The notes under the pieces are model-generated. The model was not told where the DNA came from, made no database searches, and saw only the letters and a program-made list of their open reading frames with translations. 64,000 nucleotides of DNA from Xanthomonas prunicola (GTDB lineage Bacteria > Pseudomonadota > Gammaproteobacteria > Xanthomonadales > Xanthomonadaceae), in NCBI RefSeq assembly GCF_002846205.1, contig NZ_PHKV01000002.1, forward strand, positions 558,001 to 622,000. The letters are read 5' to 3'. Positions 48,027 to 58,281 of the stretch are shown here, piece by piece (positions within the stretch are counted from its first letter, which is position 1; the number at the start of each line of letters is the position of its first letter). Made by a program: the position numbers and the translations under genes.

Positions 48027-48913
48027 GGAGTGATGCTCTCTGGTGAATGGACGGAATAGGCAGGAATACTCACGCAACGCGACATCGGCAGCCCGATCGA
48101 CGTGCGGGAGAAGTAGGAGCGGTTGCTGCGCCACCGATTGGAATGGACCCAAGGCATGGCATGCGCGGTCGACCGAGATGCATCAGCATGGACAAGCGGC
48201 AATGCCTGGATAGAACGCGCATATCGTGACGCCAGCGGTGATCGCGCACGCAGTATGGACATCTCGATCTACGCACCATCGCCCACGCACGAAGCCGGCG
48301 CGCGCGCGGCGAAAGCTGCAACGCCCAGATATTAGTGGCGCGTTAAGGCACGCGCCGGTCGCGCGTTGCGCGCGAAATTCAAGCAATCGGCTGCGTATCA
48401 GGCAATCGATAGGCCGCGACACGCTGCGTTCCTACCATCATGCAGAACATGGCTAGAGCGCTGCGCGTAGCGCACGACTGCGCGCATGGACGCTGCTTGC
48501 GCGCTGTTACGTGGCGCACATCGCTGTTATCGCAGTGAAGGATAGCGGCGGAAATGCTCGGCAGTTGAAGTACTCAAACGCATGTCTGAGCAGTAGTGGC
48601 CATTCGCGCGATGCGCAGGCCGCATCGGTGGCCGCACCGTGAAGGTCGTCTGCAGTCGTCCGCCGAGCTGCAGCGGCGAAGGGAGCCATGCACCGCGATC
48701 ATCACCGCTCGCGCAGCGAGATGAGAACACAACGCAGACCAGTCACGTCACCTGCAGCGAGCCCTAACGCATTGCCAGGCTTTCGATGCCCACCGGCGCA
48801 GCGCGCATATCTGCCGCGCTCGATCTCACGCGCAAGAATCAAGCTGCCATCGCAACAGGCACCGTACCGAAAGACGCGCTACACGCCGGCAATTAGCACG
48901 CATCCACGCGTCC
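48027..48913. other. Gap upstream of lipA with no recognised gene
   Basis: Nearly 900 bases between lipA and erpA, which are both on the minus strand. Short open frames are present on both strands, none with motifs or RBS. I see no PIP-box (TTCGC-N15-TTCGC), tRNA or repeat. Confidence 0.45.
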
Positions 48914-49300
48914 TCAGACGCTGAAGCTGCTCCCGCACCCGCAGGTGGTCTTCGCATTGGGATTGCGGATCACGAACTGCGCGCCGGTCAGACTTTCGGT
49001 GTAATCCACTTCGGCGCCCATCAGGTATTGCAGGCTCAGGGGATCGACCAGCAACGTCACGCCATCGGTGGCCACGGCCAGATCGTCCTCGGCACGGTTC
49101 TCGTCGAACTCGAAACCGTACTGGAAGCCAGAGCACCCGCCGCCCTGGATATACACACGCAATGCCAGGTCGGCATTGCCTTCTTCCTGGATTAGCTCGC
49201 GCACCTTGGCGGCGGCGGCCACGGAAAAGTTCAGTGGCCGGTCGATGGACTGGTAGTCCGGTGCCGGGGCGGCGGTAGGAAGCGAAACGAGCGTGCTCAT
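48914..49300 (-). CDS. erpA: Iron-sulfur cluster insertion protein ErpA
   Basis: 128 residues from ATG 49300. A-type carrier with the three conserved cysteines in GGGCSGFQY and TCGCGSSF. It receives Fe-S clusters from the scaffold and inserts them into apoproteins. [20 protein letters not shown] closes the protein as expected. It lies 72 bp downstream of the bactofilin gene on the same strand. Confidence 0.96.
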   Translation of the reverse strand: MSTLVSLPTAAPAPDYQSIDRPLNFSVAAAAKVRELIQEEGNADLALRVYIQGGGCSGFQYGFEFDENRAEDDLAVATDGVTLLVDPLSLQYLMGAEVDYTESLTGAQFVIRNPNAKTTCGCGSSFSV

Positions 49301-49372
49301 GTCGTCAGCATGGGGCCCAGACGGCCCCACTTCAACCCACGGCTGCGGTGGCGTTCACCGCGCACGCTGCAC

Positions 49373-49822
49373 TCAGGCGTCGGCGGTTTCGGCCTGCAGC
49401 GCCTTCACCGGCTCGGCTTGGCTGACTTCTGGCGCCGGCAGCGCCGCGGTTGCGCCTGCAGTGGCGACATGGATCAGCCGCCCGGTGAGCTGCGCACCGG
49501 CGCTCATTTCCACCACCTGGTAATGCACATTGCCCTGCACGCGCGCATTGGCGGCCAGTTCGACCCGCTCGGCCGCGTGCACATCGCCGGTCAGCTGGCC
49601 GTTGATGATCACCACCGGCGCGCGTACTTCACCTTCGATGCTGCCCTGCTCGGCCACCGTCAAGGTGGCGCTGGTGCCTTCTTCGGCAATCACCTTGCCC
49701 AGGATGCGGCCTTCCACATACAGCCCGCCGCTGAACATCAGGTCGCCGCGGATGACCACCTGCGGCCCGATCAAGGTATCGACCACAGTCTGCGCACCAC
49801 GGTTGGACTTGTTTCCGAACAT
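49373..49822 (-). CDS. Bactofilin-family cytoskeletal protein
   Basis: 149 residues. The central region (about 20-115) is a right-handed beta-helix of hydrophobic turns (LIGPQVVIRGDLMFSGGLYV, VVIINGQLTGDVHAAERVEL), typical of bactofilins that polymerise without nucleotide and help position cell-envelope enzymes. Short flexible ends. It starts 3 bases after the stop of the upstream membrane protein (49826), so the two are co-translated; erpA follows. Confidence 0.93.
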   Translation of the reverse strand: MFGNKSNRGAQTVVDTLIGPQVVIRGDLMFSGGLYVEGRILGKVIAEEGTSATLTVAEQGSIEGEVRAPVVIINGQLTGDVHAAERVELAANARVQGNVHYQVVEMSAGAQLTGRLIHVATAGATAALPAPEVSQAEPVKALQAETADA

Positions 49823-49825
49823 GAG

Positions 49826-50596
49826 CTACTCCCCCGCGCCATTGCCGGCGACTTTCCAATCGAATGTCTGATTGACCGGCGCCCCATCGCCGCTCAGGGA
49901 GATTTTGACACGTTGCGGGGTGAAATCCTTCGGCAGGATCACGCTACCGTCCAACTGCTGGAAATAGCGGAAGGAATACGGCTGCCCGGCAGCATCGGGC
50001 TTCTGGTGAAGTTCGTTCCAGCTCACCGTCACCAGCTTGCCAGCGCGCACGCCCTCCACCGCAAACCGCAGCTGGCCCTGGCTGATCGCGCCACGGTTGA
50101 GGTTCTGGGTGAGCACCACGCTGTAATTCCAGGTGCCGCCGGCCTCGGCAGTGAACTGCACCGAGTGCGCATTGAGCCCCTTGCGCTGCGCTGTGGAGCC
50201 CACCAAACGCTCGTAGAAGGCCACGTCGGCGCGCAGCGCGGCGATCTGCTCGTCGCGCTCGGCCAGCGAGGCCTGCACTTCGGTATTGGCCGCGCGGCTG
50301 ATCTTGTCCGACATCGCCAGATTGACTTGACGCTGCTGCAACTGCTCGATCTGCCGACGCTGCTGGGACTGGCTGCGTTGCGCCTGCTGCAGCGCTGCCT
50401 CGGCTTCTACCAGGCGCGGGACGGCGGTGCGCGTGGCCATCCACCACACCGCGCCCAGCGAGGCCAGCCATACGACGGCGACCACCAGCCACAGCCAGCG
50501 GCCACTGAAACGGCCACCGCCGGAGTCACGTTGGACGATCTGCACGCGTGCGGCTGGTCTCATGGGCATTGGATCCGGACGGGCCGGCGCAATCAT
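49826..50596 (-). CDS. DUF6776-like coiled-coil membrane protein, bactofilin partner
   Basis: 256 residues from ATG 50596; ATG 50569 would give 247, and neither has a clear SD. One N-terminal membrane helix (about 30-50, WLWLVVAVVWLASLGAVWWM), a long coiled coil (about 55-115, with EAALQQAQRSQSQQRRQIEQ), and a C-terminal beta-rich periplasmic domain (FTAEAGGTWNYSVVLTQNLN to FDWKVAGNGAGE). Directly followed by the bactofilin gene, suggesting it links the cytosolic polymer to the membrane. Confidence 0.8.
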   Translation of the reverse strand: MIAPARPDPMPMRPAARVQIVQRDSGGGRFSGRWLWLVVAVVWLASLGAVWWMATRTAVPRLVEAEAALQQAQRSQSQQRRQIEQLQQRQVNLAMSDKISRAANTEVQASLAERDEQIAALRADVAFYERLVGSTAQRKGLNAHSVQFTAEAGGTWNYSVVLTQNLNRGAISQGQLRFAVEGVRAGKLVTVSWNELHQKPDAAGQPYSFRYFQQLDGSVILPKDFTPQRVKISLSGDGAPVNQTFDWKVAGNGAGE

Positions 50597-50692
50597 GGGC
50601 GGCGTAGTGTGCCAGAGCCCCGACAATCGTCGCGCTGGCGCTGGACCGGCGGTTATCCGATAGTTCTGCAATTGTTTGCAGGGAACCACGCC

Positions 50693-51319
50693 ATGAGCGA
50701 AGCGCATCTGTTCGTGATCGGCATTCTGCTGGCCTGGCTGGCCGGCATCCGGGTCTATCTCACCGTGTTCGGCGTCGGCCTGGCCGGCCTGCTGGGCTGG
50801 ATCGACTTGCCGCCGGCGCTGCATCCGGCGCAGTCGTGGTGGGTGCTGGGCACCTCCGGCGCGCTGGCAGTGGCCGAATTCTTCGCCGACAAGATCCCGG
50901 GCGTGGATTCGGGCTGGGACCTGCTGCAGACCCTGGCACGCGTGCCGGCTGGCGCCTTCCTGGCCGCGGCGACGCTCTCGCCAGACGGCAATTTGGGCGC
51001 GGGCGCCCTGGCGGCCGGTGCCGGCGTGGCGCTCACCAGTCACACGCTCAAGGCCGGAACCCGCGCATTGCTCAACACCTCACCCGAACCGGCCAGCAAC
51101 TGGGTCGCGTCGCTGGCCGAAGACACCATCGCCACCACGGCGTTGGCACTGGCGCTGGCGCACCCATGGCTGGCACTGAGTGTTGCGGTGGGTTCCAGCC
51201 TGCTGGCTGCGCTGGTGGTGTGGTGGGTCTGGCGATTGTTGTGGCGGGGCATGCGTCGACTGGTCGCGCCGGTGCGCCCCACCGCCACGCCGGCTGCACG
51301 TAGCTCCCCGCTATCGTGA
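50693..51319 (+). CDS. DUF4126 membrane protein
   Basis: 208 residues from ATG 50693. Five or so hydrophobic segments. Features of DUF4126: GIRVYLTVFGVGLAGLLGWI, DKIPGVDSGWDLLQT and the small-residue-rich LGAGALAAGAGVALTSHTLKA. Function unknown. Divergent from the DUF6776-bactofilin pair and 38 bp upstream of the response regulator gene on the same strand. Confidence 0.85.
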   Translation: MSEAHLFVIGILLAWLAGIRVYLTVFGVGLAGLLGWIDLPPALHPAQSWWVLGTSGALAVAEFFADKIPGVDSGWDLLQTLARVPAGAFLAAATLSPDGNLGAGALAAGAGVALTSHTLKAGTRALLNTSPEPASNWVASLAEDTIATTALALALAHPWLALSVAVGSSLLAALVVWWVWRLLWRGMRRLVAPVRPTATPAARSSPLS

Positions 51320-51357
51320 AGTTCATCGCATAATCACAGCGACTGTAGGGAGTATCG

Positions 51358-53328
51358 ATGGCCGCCCGAGATCCGGTTGTTTCCACCACACGTGACGACA
51401 CCGCCACGCGTAATCGTCCACTGCGCGCCGAGACCCCGCCGGCCGACCACTGGCGTCGCTGGGCCGATGAGGCTGCCGCGACGTCTGACGACGCTGCGCC
51501 GGTAAGCGCGACGATCATTCCTGCGCCTGCCGTTGCAGCTGCGCCAAGTTCGGCGGCCCCCGTGGCGGCGCCGCGCCCGGCGGCCGCCGTCGGCAGCGCA
51601 CGTGCCGCATCGGCATCGGCGCCCACCGCGCCGCCGACGTCCGCAGCCGCATCGCGCGAAGGCGACGACAACGTTGCAGCCGATGCACCATATCGCGTGC
51701 TCATCGTCGAAGACGATCGCTCGCAGGCCTTGTTCGCGCAGAGCGTGCTGCACGGCGCCGGCATGCACGCGCAGGTCGAAATGGCTGCCGCCAGCGTGCC
51801 GCAGGCGATCCAGGACTATCACCCGGATCTGATCCTGATGGACCTGCACATGCCCGAGTTGGACGGCATCCGCCTGACCACGCTGATCCGTCAGCAGCCC
51901 GGTCAGCAGTTGCTGCCGATCGTGTTCCTCACCGGCGACCCGGACCCGGAGCGCCAGTTCGAAGTGCTCGACAGCGGTGCCGACGACTTTCTCACCAAAC
52001 CGATCCGCCCGCGCCATCTGATTGCCGCGGTGTCCAACCGCATCCGTCGCGCACGCCAACAAGCGCTGCAGCAAGCCGGCGAACAGATCAGCGTGCGCAG
52101 CAATCCGGAAACCGGTCTACCCACGCGCGGCCACGTGATGGACCTGCTCACCGACGCACTGGAGCGCAAGCAGTCCGGCGGCCTGTTCTTCATCGAGATC
52201 GCCAGTGCGCTCGGCCTGCGCGAACGCTATGGCTACGCCGCCTACGAGCGGCTGATGACTCAGGCCGGGCACCGCCTGGCCAATGCCGCCCAGCCTTACC
52301 CGCTGGCGCGCTTGAACGACAACAGCTTCCTGTTGCTGGCCGTGGACATGCCCGAAGCCAGCCTGGAACAGCAGGCGCTGGAGATCCGTCAGCGACTGTC
52401 CGCCAACGCCTTCCCGGTGCGCGAAGAAGAATCCGTGCACGTGCGCTGCGCCATCGGCGTGGCACCGCTGGGCCTGGGCTTCGACGACACCGGCAGCGCG
52501 CTGGAAGCGGTCGAGCGCACTGCGCTGCAGGCGCGCCTGCGCAGCGACGGCGTACAGACCTATCTGGCACCCAGCCAGGCCGAGCAACAGGAACAACTGC
52601 GCCTGGTCGACGGCCAGCTCGAATTGGCCTACCAGCCGATCGTGGCCGTGGCCGGCGGCGACACCGCGCAATACCAGGTGCTGCTGCGGCTGCGCCAGGC
52701 CGATGGCACCCTGCTGTCAGCTGGTCAGGTGATCCCTGCCGCCGAAGCGGCCGGGCGCATCGCCGATCTGGACCAGCAGGTCATGGACCACGCATTGGGC
52801 TTGCTGCATCTGTACCAGCACGCCAGCCCGCCGCTGCGCCTGTTCGTGTCGCAATCACCGCGCACGCTGGCCCGCGACGCCTTTGCCGACTGGCTGCTCA
52901 AGGCACTGGTCGAACGCGGCGTTGCCGGGCAATCGCTGATCGTGGATCTGCGCCTGGACGATGCGCTGATCCATGCCGTCACCGTGCAGCAGTTCTGCGC
53001 CAAGTTGATGCCGGCCGGCGTGCAGTTCTGCCTCAGCCAGTTCGAACCCGGCGACGAAGCCAACGCACTGCTGACCCAGTTGCCGCTGAGCTTCGTGCGC
53101 ATGGCCAATCGCTTCGCCGATGCGCATGGCAATGCCGCAGTGCGCGACGAACTGCGTGGTGTCATCGACATCGCCCATCAGCGCGGCCTGTTGATCATCG
53201 GCCAGCGCATCGAAGACCCGCAGGCGGCCGCTGCGATGTGGATGAGCGGCGTGGATTTCATCCAGGGCAACCTGGTGCAGACGGTCGGCAAGGAACTGGA
53301 CTTCGATTTCACGAGCGCGGTGCTCTGA
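51358..53328 (+). CDS. Response regulator with degenerate GGDEF and EAL domains
   Basis: 656 residues. A disordered Ala/Pro-rich start (1-110) is followed by a receiver domain (about 115-230) with phospho-acceptor Asp162 (LILMDLHMPELDG) and FLTKPIRP. A GGDEF-like domain (about 250-400) has the signature replaced by NDNSF (ARLNDNSFLLL). An EAL-like domain (about 415-650) has QVL in place of EAL (YQVLLRLRQ) and GQRIED where catalytic enzymes have AEGVET. It is therefore unlikely to make or break c-di-GMP and may act as a receptor or scaffold. The next gene, a hybrid histidine kinase, begins on the following base and is probably its partner. Confidence 0.9.
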   Translation: MAARDPVVSTTRDDTATRNRPLRAETPPADHWRRWADEAAATSDDAAPVSATIIPAPAVAAAPSSAAPVAAPRPAAAVGSARAASASAPTAPPTSAAASREGDDNVAADAPYRVLIVEDDRSQALFAQSVLHGAGMHAQVEMAAASVPQAIQDYHPDLILMDLHMPELDGIRLTTLIRQQPGQQLLPIVFLTGDPDPERQFEVLDSGADDFLTKPIRPRHLIAAVSNRIRRARQQALQQAGEQISVRSNPETGLPTRGHVMDLLTDALERKQSGGLFFIEIASALGLRERYGYAAYERLMTQAGHRLANAAQPYPLARLNDNSFLLLAVDMPEASLEQQALEIRQRLSANAFPVREEESVHVRCAIGVAPLGLGFDDTGSALEAVERTALQARLRSDGVQTYLAPSQAEQQEQLRLVDGQLELAYQPIVAVAGGDTAQYQVLLRLRQADGTLLSAGQVIPAAEAAGRIADLDQQVMDHALGLLHLYQHASPPLRLFVSQSPRTLARDAFADWLLKALVERGVAGQSLIVDLRLDDALIHAVTVQQFCAKLMPAGVQFCLSQFEPGDEANALLTQLPLSFVRMANRFADAHGNAAVRDELRGVIDIAHQRGLLIIGQRIEDPQAAAAMWMSGVDFIQGNLVQTVGKELDFDFTSAVL

Positions 53329-55638
53329 GTGACAGCGCAGGTAGGAGGCACCCCCGCCTGGAGCATCGCGGCAACGCTGGCGGCGCTCGCGGCAGCGCTA
53401 GGTGCAGGCCTGCAGTGGTCTGCGCTGCAAGGCCCCTGGCGCGCGATCACCGCGGTGGCGGCAGTGATGGCAGTGGTGTGCGGCATTTGCGCCGCAGCTG
53501 CCGCCTACCGGGCCGCACGTGCGCAGCAAGCCTTGGCACAGCGCCTGGAGGAGGCAGAGCTGGCCCGCGAACGCTTGCAGCAGGAACTGCAGCGCCACGG
53601 CGAACTCGAACAGGAACTGTTGCGCGCCAAACAGGCGGCCGAAGCCGCCACGCTGGCCAAGGGCGAATTCCTGGCCACCATGAGCCACGAGATCCGGACC
53701 CCGCTCAACGGCATCATTCCGATGCTGGAACTGATCTCCAGCGGCCAGCTCAGCCTGGATCAGCGCGATATGCTGCAGACCGCCACCGGCAGCTCGTTGC
53801 AGCTGCTGCGCATCGTTGACGACATCCTCGATTACTCCAAGCTCGAGGCCAACAAGCTCGAACTGGAAATCACCACCTTCAACCTGCGCGAATTGCTCGA
53901 CGGCGTCGTGCAGCTGCTGCAGCGCACCGCCGAAGGCCGCCAACTGCGTCTGAGCCTGGACATCGAACCATCGGTGCGCCTGCTGGTGCGCGGCGACCCG
54001 ATCCGCCTGCGCCAGGTGCTGAGTAACCTGATCGGCAACGCCATCAAGTTCACCGAACGCGGGAGCGTCGACATCCAGCTGCGTCGCCTGGGCGAAACCC
54101 GCGCCCAGCATCTGCTGCGCTTCCAGGTGCGCGACACCGGCATCGGCATCGCCCCGGACCAGCAGGCGCGTCTGTTCCGCTCCTTTGCACAAGCAGACGC
54201 CTCCACCACGCGACTGTACGGCGGCACCGGGCTGGGGCTGGCGATCTGCAAACGCATCATCGACCTGATGGGCGGCCGCATCGGCGTGGAATCCGAACCC
54301 GGGCGCGGCGCCACGTTCTGGTTCGAAATTCCCTTGCTCAAGGTCATCGGCGACCTGCAGCAGGCCACCGGCGCCGAGGCGGCGCGCGTGATGGTGATCA
54401 GCTCCGATGCGCGCCTGTCGCAACGCCTCAAGCGCCTGCTCGACAGCTGGGGCGTGTCGCATGTGCTGATGGAAACGACCCAGGAAGCGCTGGAACGCGT
54501 GCGCCGCCATAGCGATGGAGAAGGCTTCCGCTGCGTCATCGCCGACCACGACACGCTGCGCTACAGCGCGCGCGCCGTGCATCGCGCACTCGCCCGTCCG
54601 GAAGATGCCAATGGCGCACGGCTAATCTGGCTGTACGGCGAAGAGCCGGTGCCGACCGAACTGCAGGATCACGCCACCCTGGTGCCGCGCCAGAGCCCGG
54701 ACGAAACCCTGCGCGCCCTGGTGTTGCCGCCCGATCCCAAGCCCGTCCACACCGCCACGCTGGCCTCGGCGATGATTCCCGAGCCGTTGCCGCCGCCAAT
54801 AGCCAACGCGCGCGAAGTGCGCATCCTGCTGGTGGAAGACAACCCGGTGAACCTGCTGGTCGCGCAGAAGCTGCTGGCGGTGCTTGGCTTCGAGGCCGAC
54901 ACCGCCACCGACGGCGAAGCCGCACTGACCAGCATGGAATCCACCCGCTACGACATGGTGTTCATGGATTGCCAGATGCCGGTGCTGGACGGCTACGCCG
55001 CCACCCGCCGCTGGCGCGCCATGGAAACCGAAAGCGGCGGCCGCCCGATTCCGATCGTGGCGATGACCGCCAACGCCATGGCCGGTGACCGCGAACGCTG
55101 TCTGGCCGCCGGCATGGACGACTATCTCTCCAAGCCGGTCGCACGCGAACAGCTCGACGCCTGCCTGCAGCGCTGGCTGCCACGTCAGGCGCTGCTACCC
55201 GGCCCAAGCACGACCGGCCAGGCCACACACGATCCCGAAAGCGCCAGCGCCGGTACGCAGGCACGCGCATTGCCGATCCTGGACAACAGCGTCATCGACG
55301 AACTGTACGACGTGGCTGGCGCGGACACAGTCACCATCCTGCAGTTGTTCCTGGAAGACGCCCCGCTCATCATCGAACAACTGGAAGCGGCCGCTGCCAA
55401 TCGCGACAGCATGCAGCTGCGCGACCTCGCCCACACCCTCAAATCCTCCAGCGCCAACGTCGGCGCGCAGGCAGTGTCCAACGCGGCACGGCGCATCGAA
55501 CTGGCCGCCCGCACCGGCACCATCGAACGCCCCTCGGTCATGGTTGCCCTGGTGATCGCCGAATACGCCCGCGCTCGCCTGGCGCTGTTAGGCCAAGTCG
55601 CACGCCTGCAAGCCGCCGCCAGCACGCCAAATCAGTAA
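53329..55638 (+). CDS. Hybrid sensor histidine kinase with REC and Hpt domains
   Basis: 769 residues from GTG 53329, immediately after the upstream stop codon. Two membrane helices (about 12-60), a coiled coil (65-105), HisKA with phospho-His120 ([16 protein letters not shown]), HATPase (about 220-345, with [12 protein letters not shown] and [11 protein letters not shown]), and a pseudo-receiver-like region (about 350-470). Then a receiver (about 500-625, Asp547 in [12 protein letters not shown]) and Hpt (about 655-760, His702 in [14 protein letters not shown]). There is no periplasmic sensor of any size, so it may sense within the membrane. A full phosphorelay layout; the response regulator encoded just upstream is the likely output. 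Confidence 0.94.
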   Translation: MTAQVGGTPAWSIAATLAALAAALGAGLQWSALQGPWRAITAVAAVMAVVCGICAAAAAYRAARAQQALAQRLEEAELARERLQQELQRHGELEQELLRAKQAAEAATLAKGEFLATMSHEIRTPLNGIIPMLELISSGQLSLDQRDMLQTATGSSLQLLRIVDDILDYSKLEANKLELEITTFNLRELLDGVVQLLQRTAEGRQLRLSLDIEPSVRLLVRGDPIRLRQVLSNLIGNAIKFTERGSVDIQLRRLGETRAQHLLRFQVRDTGIGIAPDQQARLFRSFAQADASTTRLYGGTGLGLAICKRIIDLMGGRIGVESEPGRGATFWFEIPLLKVIGDLQQATGAEAARVMVISSDARLSQRLKRLLDSWGVSHVLMETTQEALERVRRHSDGEGFRCVIADHDTLRYSARAVHRALARPEDANGARLIWLYGEEPVPTELQDHATLVPRQSPDETLRALVLPPDPKPVHTATLASAMIPEPLPPPIANAREVRILLVEDNPVNLLVAQKLLAVLGFEADTATDGEAALTSMESTRYDMVFMDCQMPVLDGYAATRRWRAMETESGGRPIPIVAMTANAMAGDRERCLAAGMDDYLSKPVAREQLDACLQRWLPRQALLPGPSTTGQATHDPESASAGTQARALPILDNSVIDELYDVAGADTVTILQLFLEDAPLIIEQLEAAAANRDSMQLRDLAHTLKSSSANVGAQAVSNAARRIELAARTGTIERPSVMVALVIAEYARARLALLGQVARLQAAASTPNQ

Positions 55639-56028
55639 TCGAAGCAGTGCTGTCGACGCAGCGGCAGAAGCTGGCGCCATCACCTGCATCGAACCGCCTC
55701 GCGGACGCCATCCGAACCGCGAACCCACTCGGGCAGCGCCGCCATGACCACGCACGCTACGCGGTCATGGCGGCCTTGGCCGCTCGGTGAGCGCGCCCAG
55801 GATCATCGCCGCATAGGGCGCGCGCTGTCGCCCTGCCACGCCAAGTGGTGCGCCTGCGGGCCGCCACATGATTGGAGCGTCATCGAGCAAGATCATCCGG
55901 CAGGCGCCGACAGCGATGTACCGAGCATCTGCAAGTCGTCAACGCGATGCTCCAAATCGCTCTGATGCTCAACGCTCCCTCACGCGGAAGGACGCTCAAG
56001 CCTCTCTACTGCCGGCAGCACGCCAGAG
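55639..56028. other. Gap downstream of the histidine kinase
   Basis: No gene or RNA that I can support. Confidence 0.45.
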
Positions 56029-56050
56029 CCCCTCTCCTGCGGGAGAGGGG
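56029..56050. repeat. Intergenic hairpin repeat
   Basis: CCCCTCTCC, TGCG loop, GGAGAGGGG, followed by TTGGGTAAGGG. I recall this as a frequent dispersed intergenic motif in Xanthomonadaceae. It lies 150 bases from the bfr stop. The 56051-56201 stretch shows no gene. Confidence 0.6.
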
Positions 56051-56201
56051 TTGGGTAAGGGTAGCGGCGAAGCCACGCGCGCTCACTAGCAGCCAAAGCT
56101 GGAAAGGCACATCGTCAGCAAACAATCGCTGAAAACGCTAACCAGCAGACCACCTTGCACCGGTAAATTCACGGCCAAAAGACGACCCTCGCCAGACGCG
56201 C

Positions 56202-56672
56202 TTAGTCGTCCAGCTTGGTCAGCAGGTAATTCGGCTCGCCGATGCGCGCCACCAGATCCAGCTGGGTTTCCAGCCAGTCGATGTGCTCTTCTTCCGACTC
56301 CAGGATGTCCACCAACAACTGGCGGCTCACGTAGTCCTTGACGGTCTCCGCATAGGCCACTGCCTCGCGCAGCACGACAACGGCCTCGCGCTCCAGGGTC
56401 AGATCGCAGCGGAACATTTCGGTCGGATTCTCGCCGATGCGCAGCTTGCCCAGTGCCTGAAAATTGGGCAGCCCTTCGAGAAACAGGATGCGGTCAGACA
56501 GCTTGTCCGCATGCTTCATTTCGTCGATGGATTCCTTGTACTCATGCTCGGCCAGTTCTTTCAGGCCCCAGTTCTTCAGCATCTTGGCGTGCAGGAAGTA
56601 CTGATTGATCGCAGTGAGTTCGTTGTAGAGCACCTTGTTGAGGTACTCGATGACTTTGGTATCGCCCTTCAT
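56202..56672 (-). CDS. bfr: Bacterioferritin
   Basis: 156 residues starting [20 protein letters not shown]. It forms a 24-mer haem-containing iron store. Ferroxidase ligands Glu18 (YNELTAI), Glu51 and His54 (DEMKHADKL), and Glu/His in the later [11 protein letters not shown] are present, as is the haem-ligand Met52. A GGAGA SD precedes the ATG. bfd, for the release ferredoxin, lies 373 bp upstream on the same strand. Confidence 0.98.
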   Translation of the reverse strand: MKGDTKVIEYLNKVLYNELTAINQYFLHAKMLKNWGLKELAEHEYKESIDEMKHADKLSDRILFLEGLPNFQALGKLRIGENPTEMFRCDLTLEREAVVVLREAVAYAETVKDYVSRQLLVDILESEEEHIDWLETQLDLVARIGEPNYLLTKLDD

Positions 56673-57045
56673 GCGATGTCTCCGGGACAGTGAGCCGGCC
56701 GCACTCTAACGCGTTGGCGCAGGGCATGAAGGAACGCGAATCGTGATCAGTTGCGGAACGCGTCTGGCGCCGGAGACGGGGACGCCCGATGATTTAAGGC
56801 TGCCAGATTCAGTCCACGGATCGGACGAGGAAACGGCCGTCATCGTGCCGGCAAGCGCCACCTGTGGCGCCAACGTGAGCGGTATTGCCGGTCGTCCGCG
56901 AAAAGCCTCGCAAATGCGTGGCTGCGCAACGACGCAGGGACGCCACTGGCACTTCACGCATGGCAGATGGGCATCACGTCAGGCATCGCTGGAGAACCGC
57001 ACGAAAGCCACCATCAGGCCCTGCGGCGTACCCGGACGATCTACA
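56673..57045. other. Spacer between bfd and bfr
   Basis: About 370 bases with no gene that I can support; presumably contains the bfr promoter and any iron-responsive site, but I see no strong consensus. Confidence 0.45.
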
Positions 57046-57255
57046 TCAGGCGGCGCTGGCCAGCCCCAACAGTGGCAACGGCAGCGCGCGGGTGGCGTGT
57101 ACCTGGTTCAACAAATCGCCCGCCATCTCAAGACACGAGCCGCAATTGGACCCACAGCCGGTGCGCATGGTCAGTTCGGCAAGGCTGGCGCAGCCGTTCT
57201 CGGCCGCTTCGCGGATCTGGTGGTCGGTGACCCCATTGCAGATGCAGACGTACAC
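57046..57255 (-). CDS. bfd: Bacterioferritin-associated ferredoxin Bfd
   Basis: 69 residues from GTG 57255 (MYVCICNGVTDHQIREAAEN). The [2Fe-2S] cysteines are CIC near the start and CGSNCGSC in the middle. It reduces the iron core of Bfr to release iron. The frame is open upstream, but this start matches the family exactly. A sigma-70-like promoter with a possible Fur site lies just upstream (57298-57350). Confidence 0.93.
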   Translation of the reverse strand: MYVCICNGVTDHQIREAAENGCASLAELTMRTGCGSNCGSCLEMAGDLLNQVHATRALPLPLLGLASAA

Positions 57256-57297
57256 GGTATCGGTCAGGTGTTGGCGATCCGGAAAGGACCGGGACTG

Positions 57298-57326
57298 ATT
57301 GCACCGCAAACGAGAATAGGTGTCAA
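57298..57326 (-). promoter_or_regulatory. Promoter of bfd, with a possible Fur site upstream
   Basis: On the minus strand, TTGACA (57326-57321), 17-base spacer, TGCAAT (57303-57298), placing transcription start about 40 bases before the GTG. Just upstream (about 57350-57334) lies AAGAATGATTAAC, partly matching the Fur box, which would fit the usual iron repression of bfd. The Fur part is weak. Confidence 0.55.
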
Positions 57327-57335
57327 TTCCATACG

Positions 57336-57953
57336 TTAATCATTCTTAACCCGCATCGGCCGCGCCCCGCCACGCTTGCGCGGCCGCTTGCGTGGGCTGT
57401 CGTGCCCAGCCGCGCTACTGCCCGGCAACCAAGCCTCCAGCGCACGTTCGGGCATCGCACCGACCGCCGCCGGGCCGGCCAAATTCTGCGCGATCGGCGC
57501 CAGATGACGTAACGCGCGGGCATAGACGCCACGCTTGAACATCACGACATGCTCGACCGGATACCAGAAATCCACCCAGCGCCAATGGTCGAACTCCGGC
57601 GTATCGGTGTGGTCGAGCTTGAGGTGGGATTCGTCGCCGGTGAAACGCAGCAGGAACCACACCTGCTTCTGCCCGATACAGACCTGCCGCTCATTGCGGC
57701 GCACCGCACGGCTGGGCAGGCGATAGCGTAGCCACCCAGGCGTGGCGCCGAGCAATTCCACATGCTCGGGCAACAACCCGGTTTCTTCGCGCAACTCGCG
57801 GTACATGGCTTCAACGGGTGTCTCGTCGGTGTTCATGCCACCTTGCGGGAACTGCCAGCCGTCCCTGCGCACACGTCGTGCCCAGAACACCTGACCGTCC
57901 TGCCGCATCAGCACGATGCCAACGTTTGGCCGGAAACCGTCCGGATCGATCAC
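57336..57953 (-). CDS. rppH: RNA pyrophosphohydrolase RppH
   Basis: 205 residues starting [21 protein letters not shown] Nudix enzyme that removes pyrophosphate from mRNA 5' ends and starts decay. The Nudix box [20 protein letters not shown] is intact, and the [17 protein letters not shown] segment is typical. The last 45 residues are Arg/Gly/Pro-rich, beyond the E. coli length, and may bind RNA or partners. Confidence 0.96.
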   Translation of the reverse strand: MIDPDGFRPNVGIVLMRQDGQVFWARRVRRDGWQFPQGGMNTDETPVEAMYRELREETGLLPEHVELLGATPGWLRYRLPSRAVRRNERQVCIGQKQVWFLLRFTGDESHLKLDHTDTPEFDHWRWVDFWYPVEHVVMFKRGVYARALRHLAPIAQNLAGPAAVGAMPERALEAWLPGSSAAGHDSPRKRPRKRGGARPMRVKND

Positions 57954-58029
57954 GATGCGGACTCCTGAAAATCTACTGTCACCGACTCTGCCACGGCGAC
58001 GCCCGGCTCACAAGCTGAAAACGAAATAC

Positions 58030-58058
58030 TTGACAACAGTGCAGCGCATGGTGAGAAT
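58030..58058 (+). promoter_or_regulatory. Promoter of the tRNA-Met/tRNA-Gln operon
   Basis: TTGACA (58030-58035), 17-base spacer, GAGAAT (58053-58058), with a GC-rich discriminator before the tRNA at 58072. Confidence 0.7.
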
Positions 58059-58071
58059 TGCCGGCTCCCTA

Positions 58072-58148
58072 GGCTATGTAGCTCAGCCGGTTAGAGCACA
58101 GCACTCATAATGCTGGGGTCGGTGGTTCGAGTCCACCCATAGCCACCA
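58072..58148 (+). tRNA. tRNA-Met (anticodon CAT), elongator type
   Basis: 77 bases with encoded CCA. Acceptor stem GGCTATG/CATAGCC, anticodon loop CTCATAA with CAT at 58106-58108 on a CAGCA/TGCTG stem, T-loop GTTCGAGTC. The G1-C72 acceptor pair and the overall similarity to E. coli metT/U point to an elongator tRNA-Met. Confidence 0.97.
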
Positions 58149-58201
58149 AGGTATTCACGCCCTCACCGGCATGCAATAATCTTGGACCAAACACGTTTTA
58201 T

Positions 58202-58276
58202 TGCCCCGTCGCCAAGCGGTAAGGCACCTGACTCTGACTCAGGCATTCGGTGGTTCGAATCCATCCGGGGCAGCCA
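58202..58276 (+). tRNA. tRNA-Gln (anticodon CTG)
   Basis: 75 bases with encoded CCA. Acceptor stem TGCCCCG/CGGGGCA, anticodon loop CTCTGAC with CTG at 58234-58236 on a CCTGA/TCAGG stem, T-loop GGTTCGAATCC. Reads CAG codons. Co-transcribed with tRNA-Met; a strong terminator follows. Confidence 0.97.
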
Positions 58277-58281
58277 AACAC

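Noticed and set aside
48027..48913. Search for a PIP-box upstream of lipA
   Set aside because: No TTCGC-N15-TTCGC arrangement was seen.
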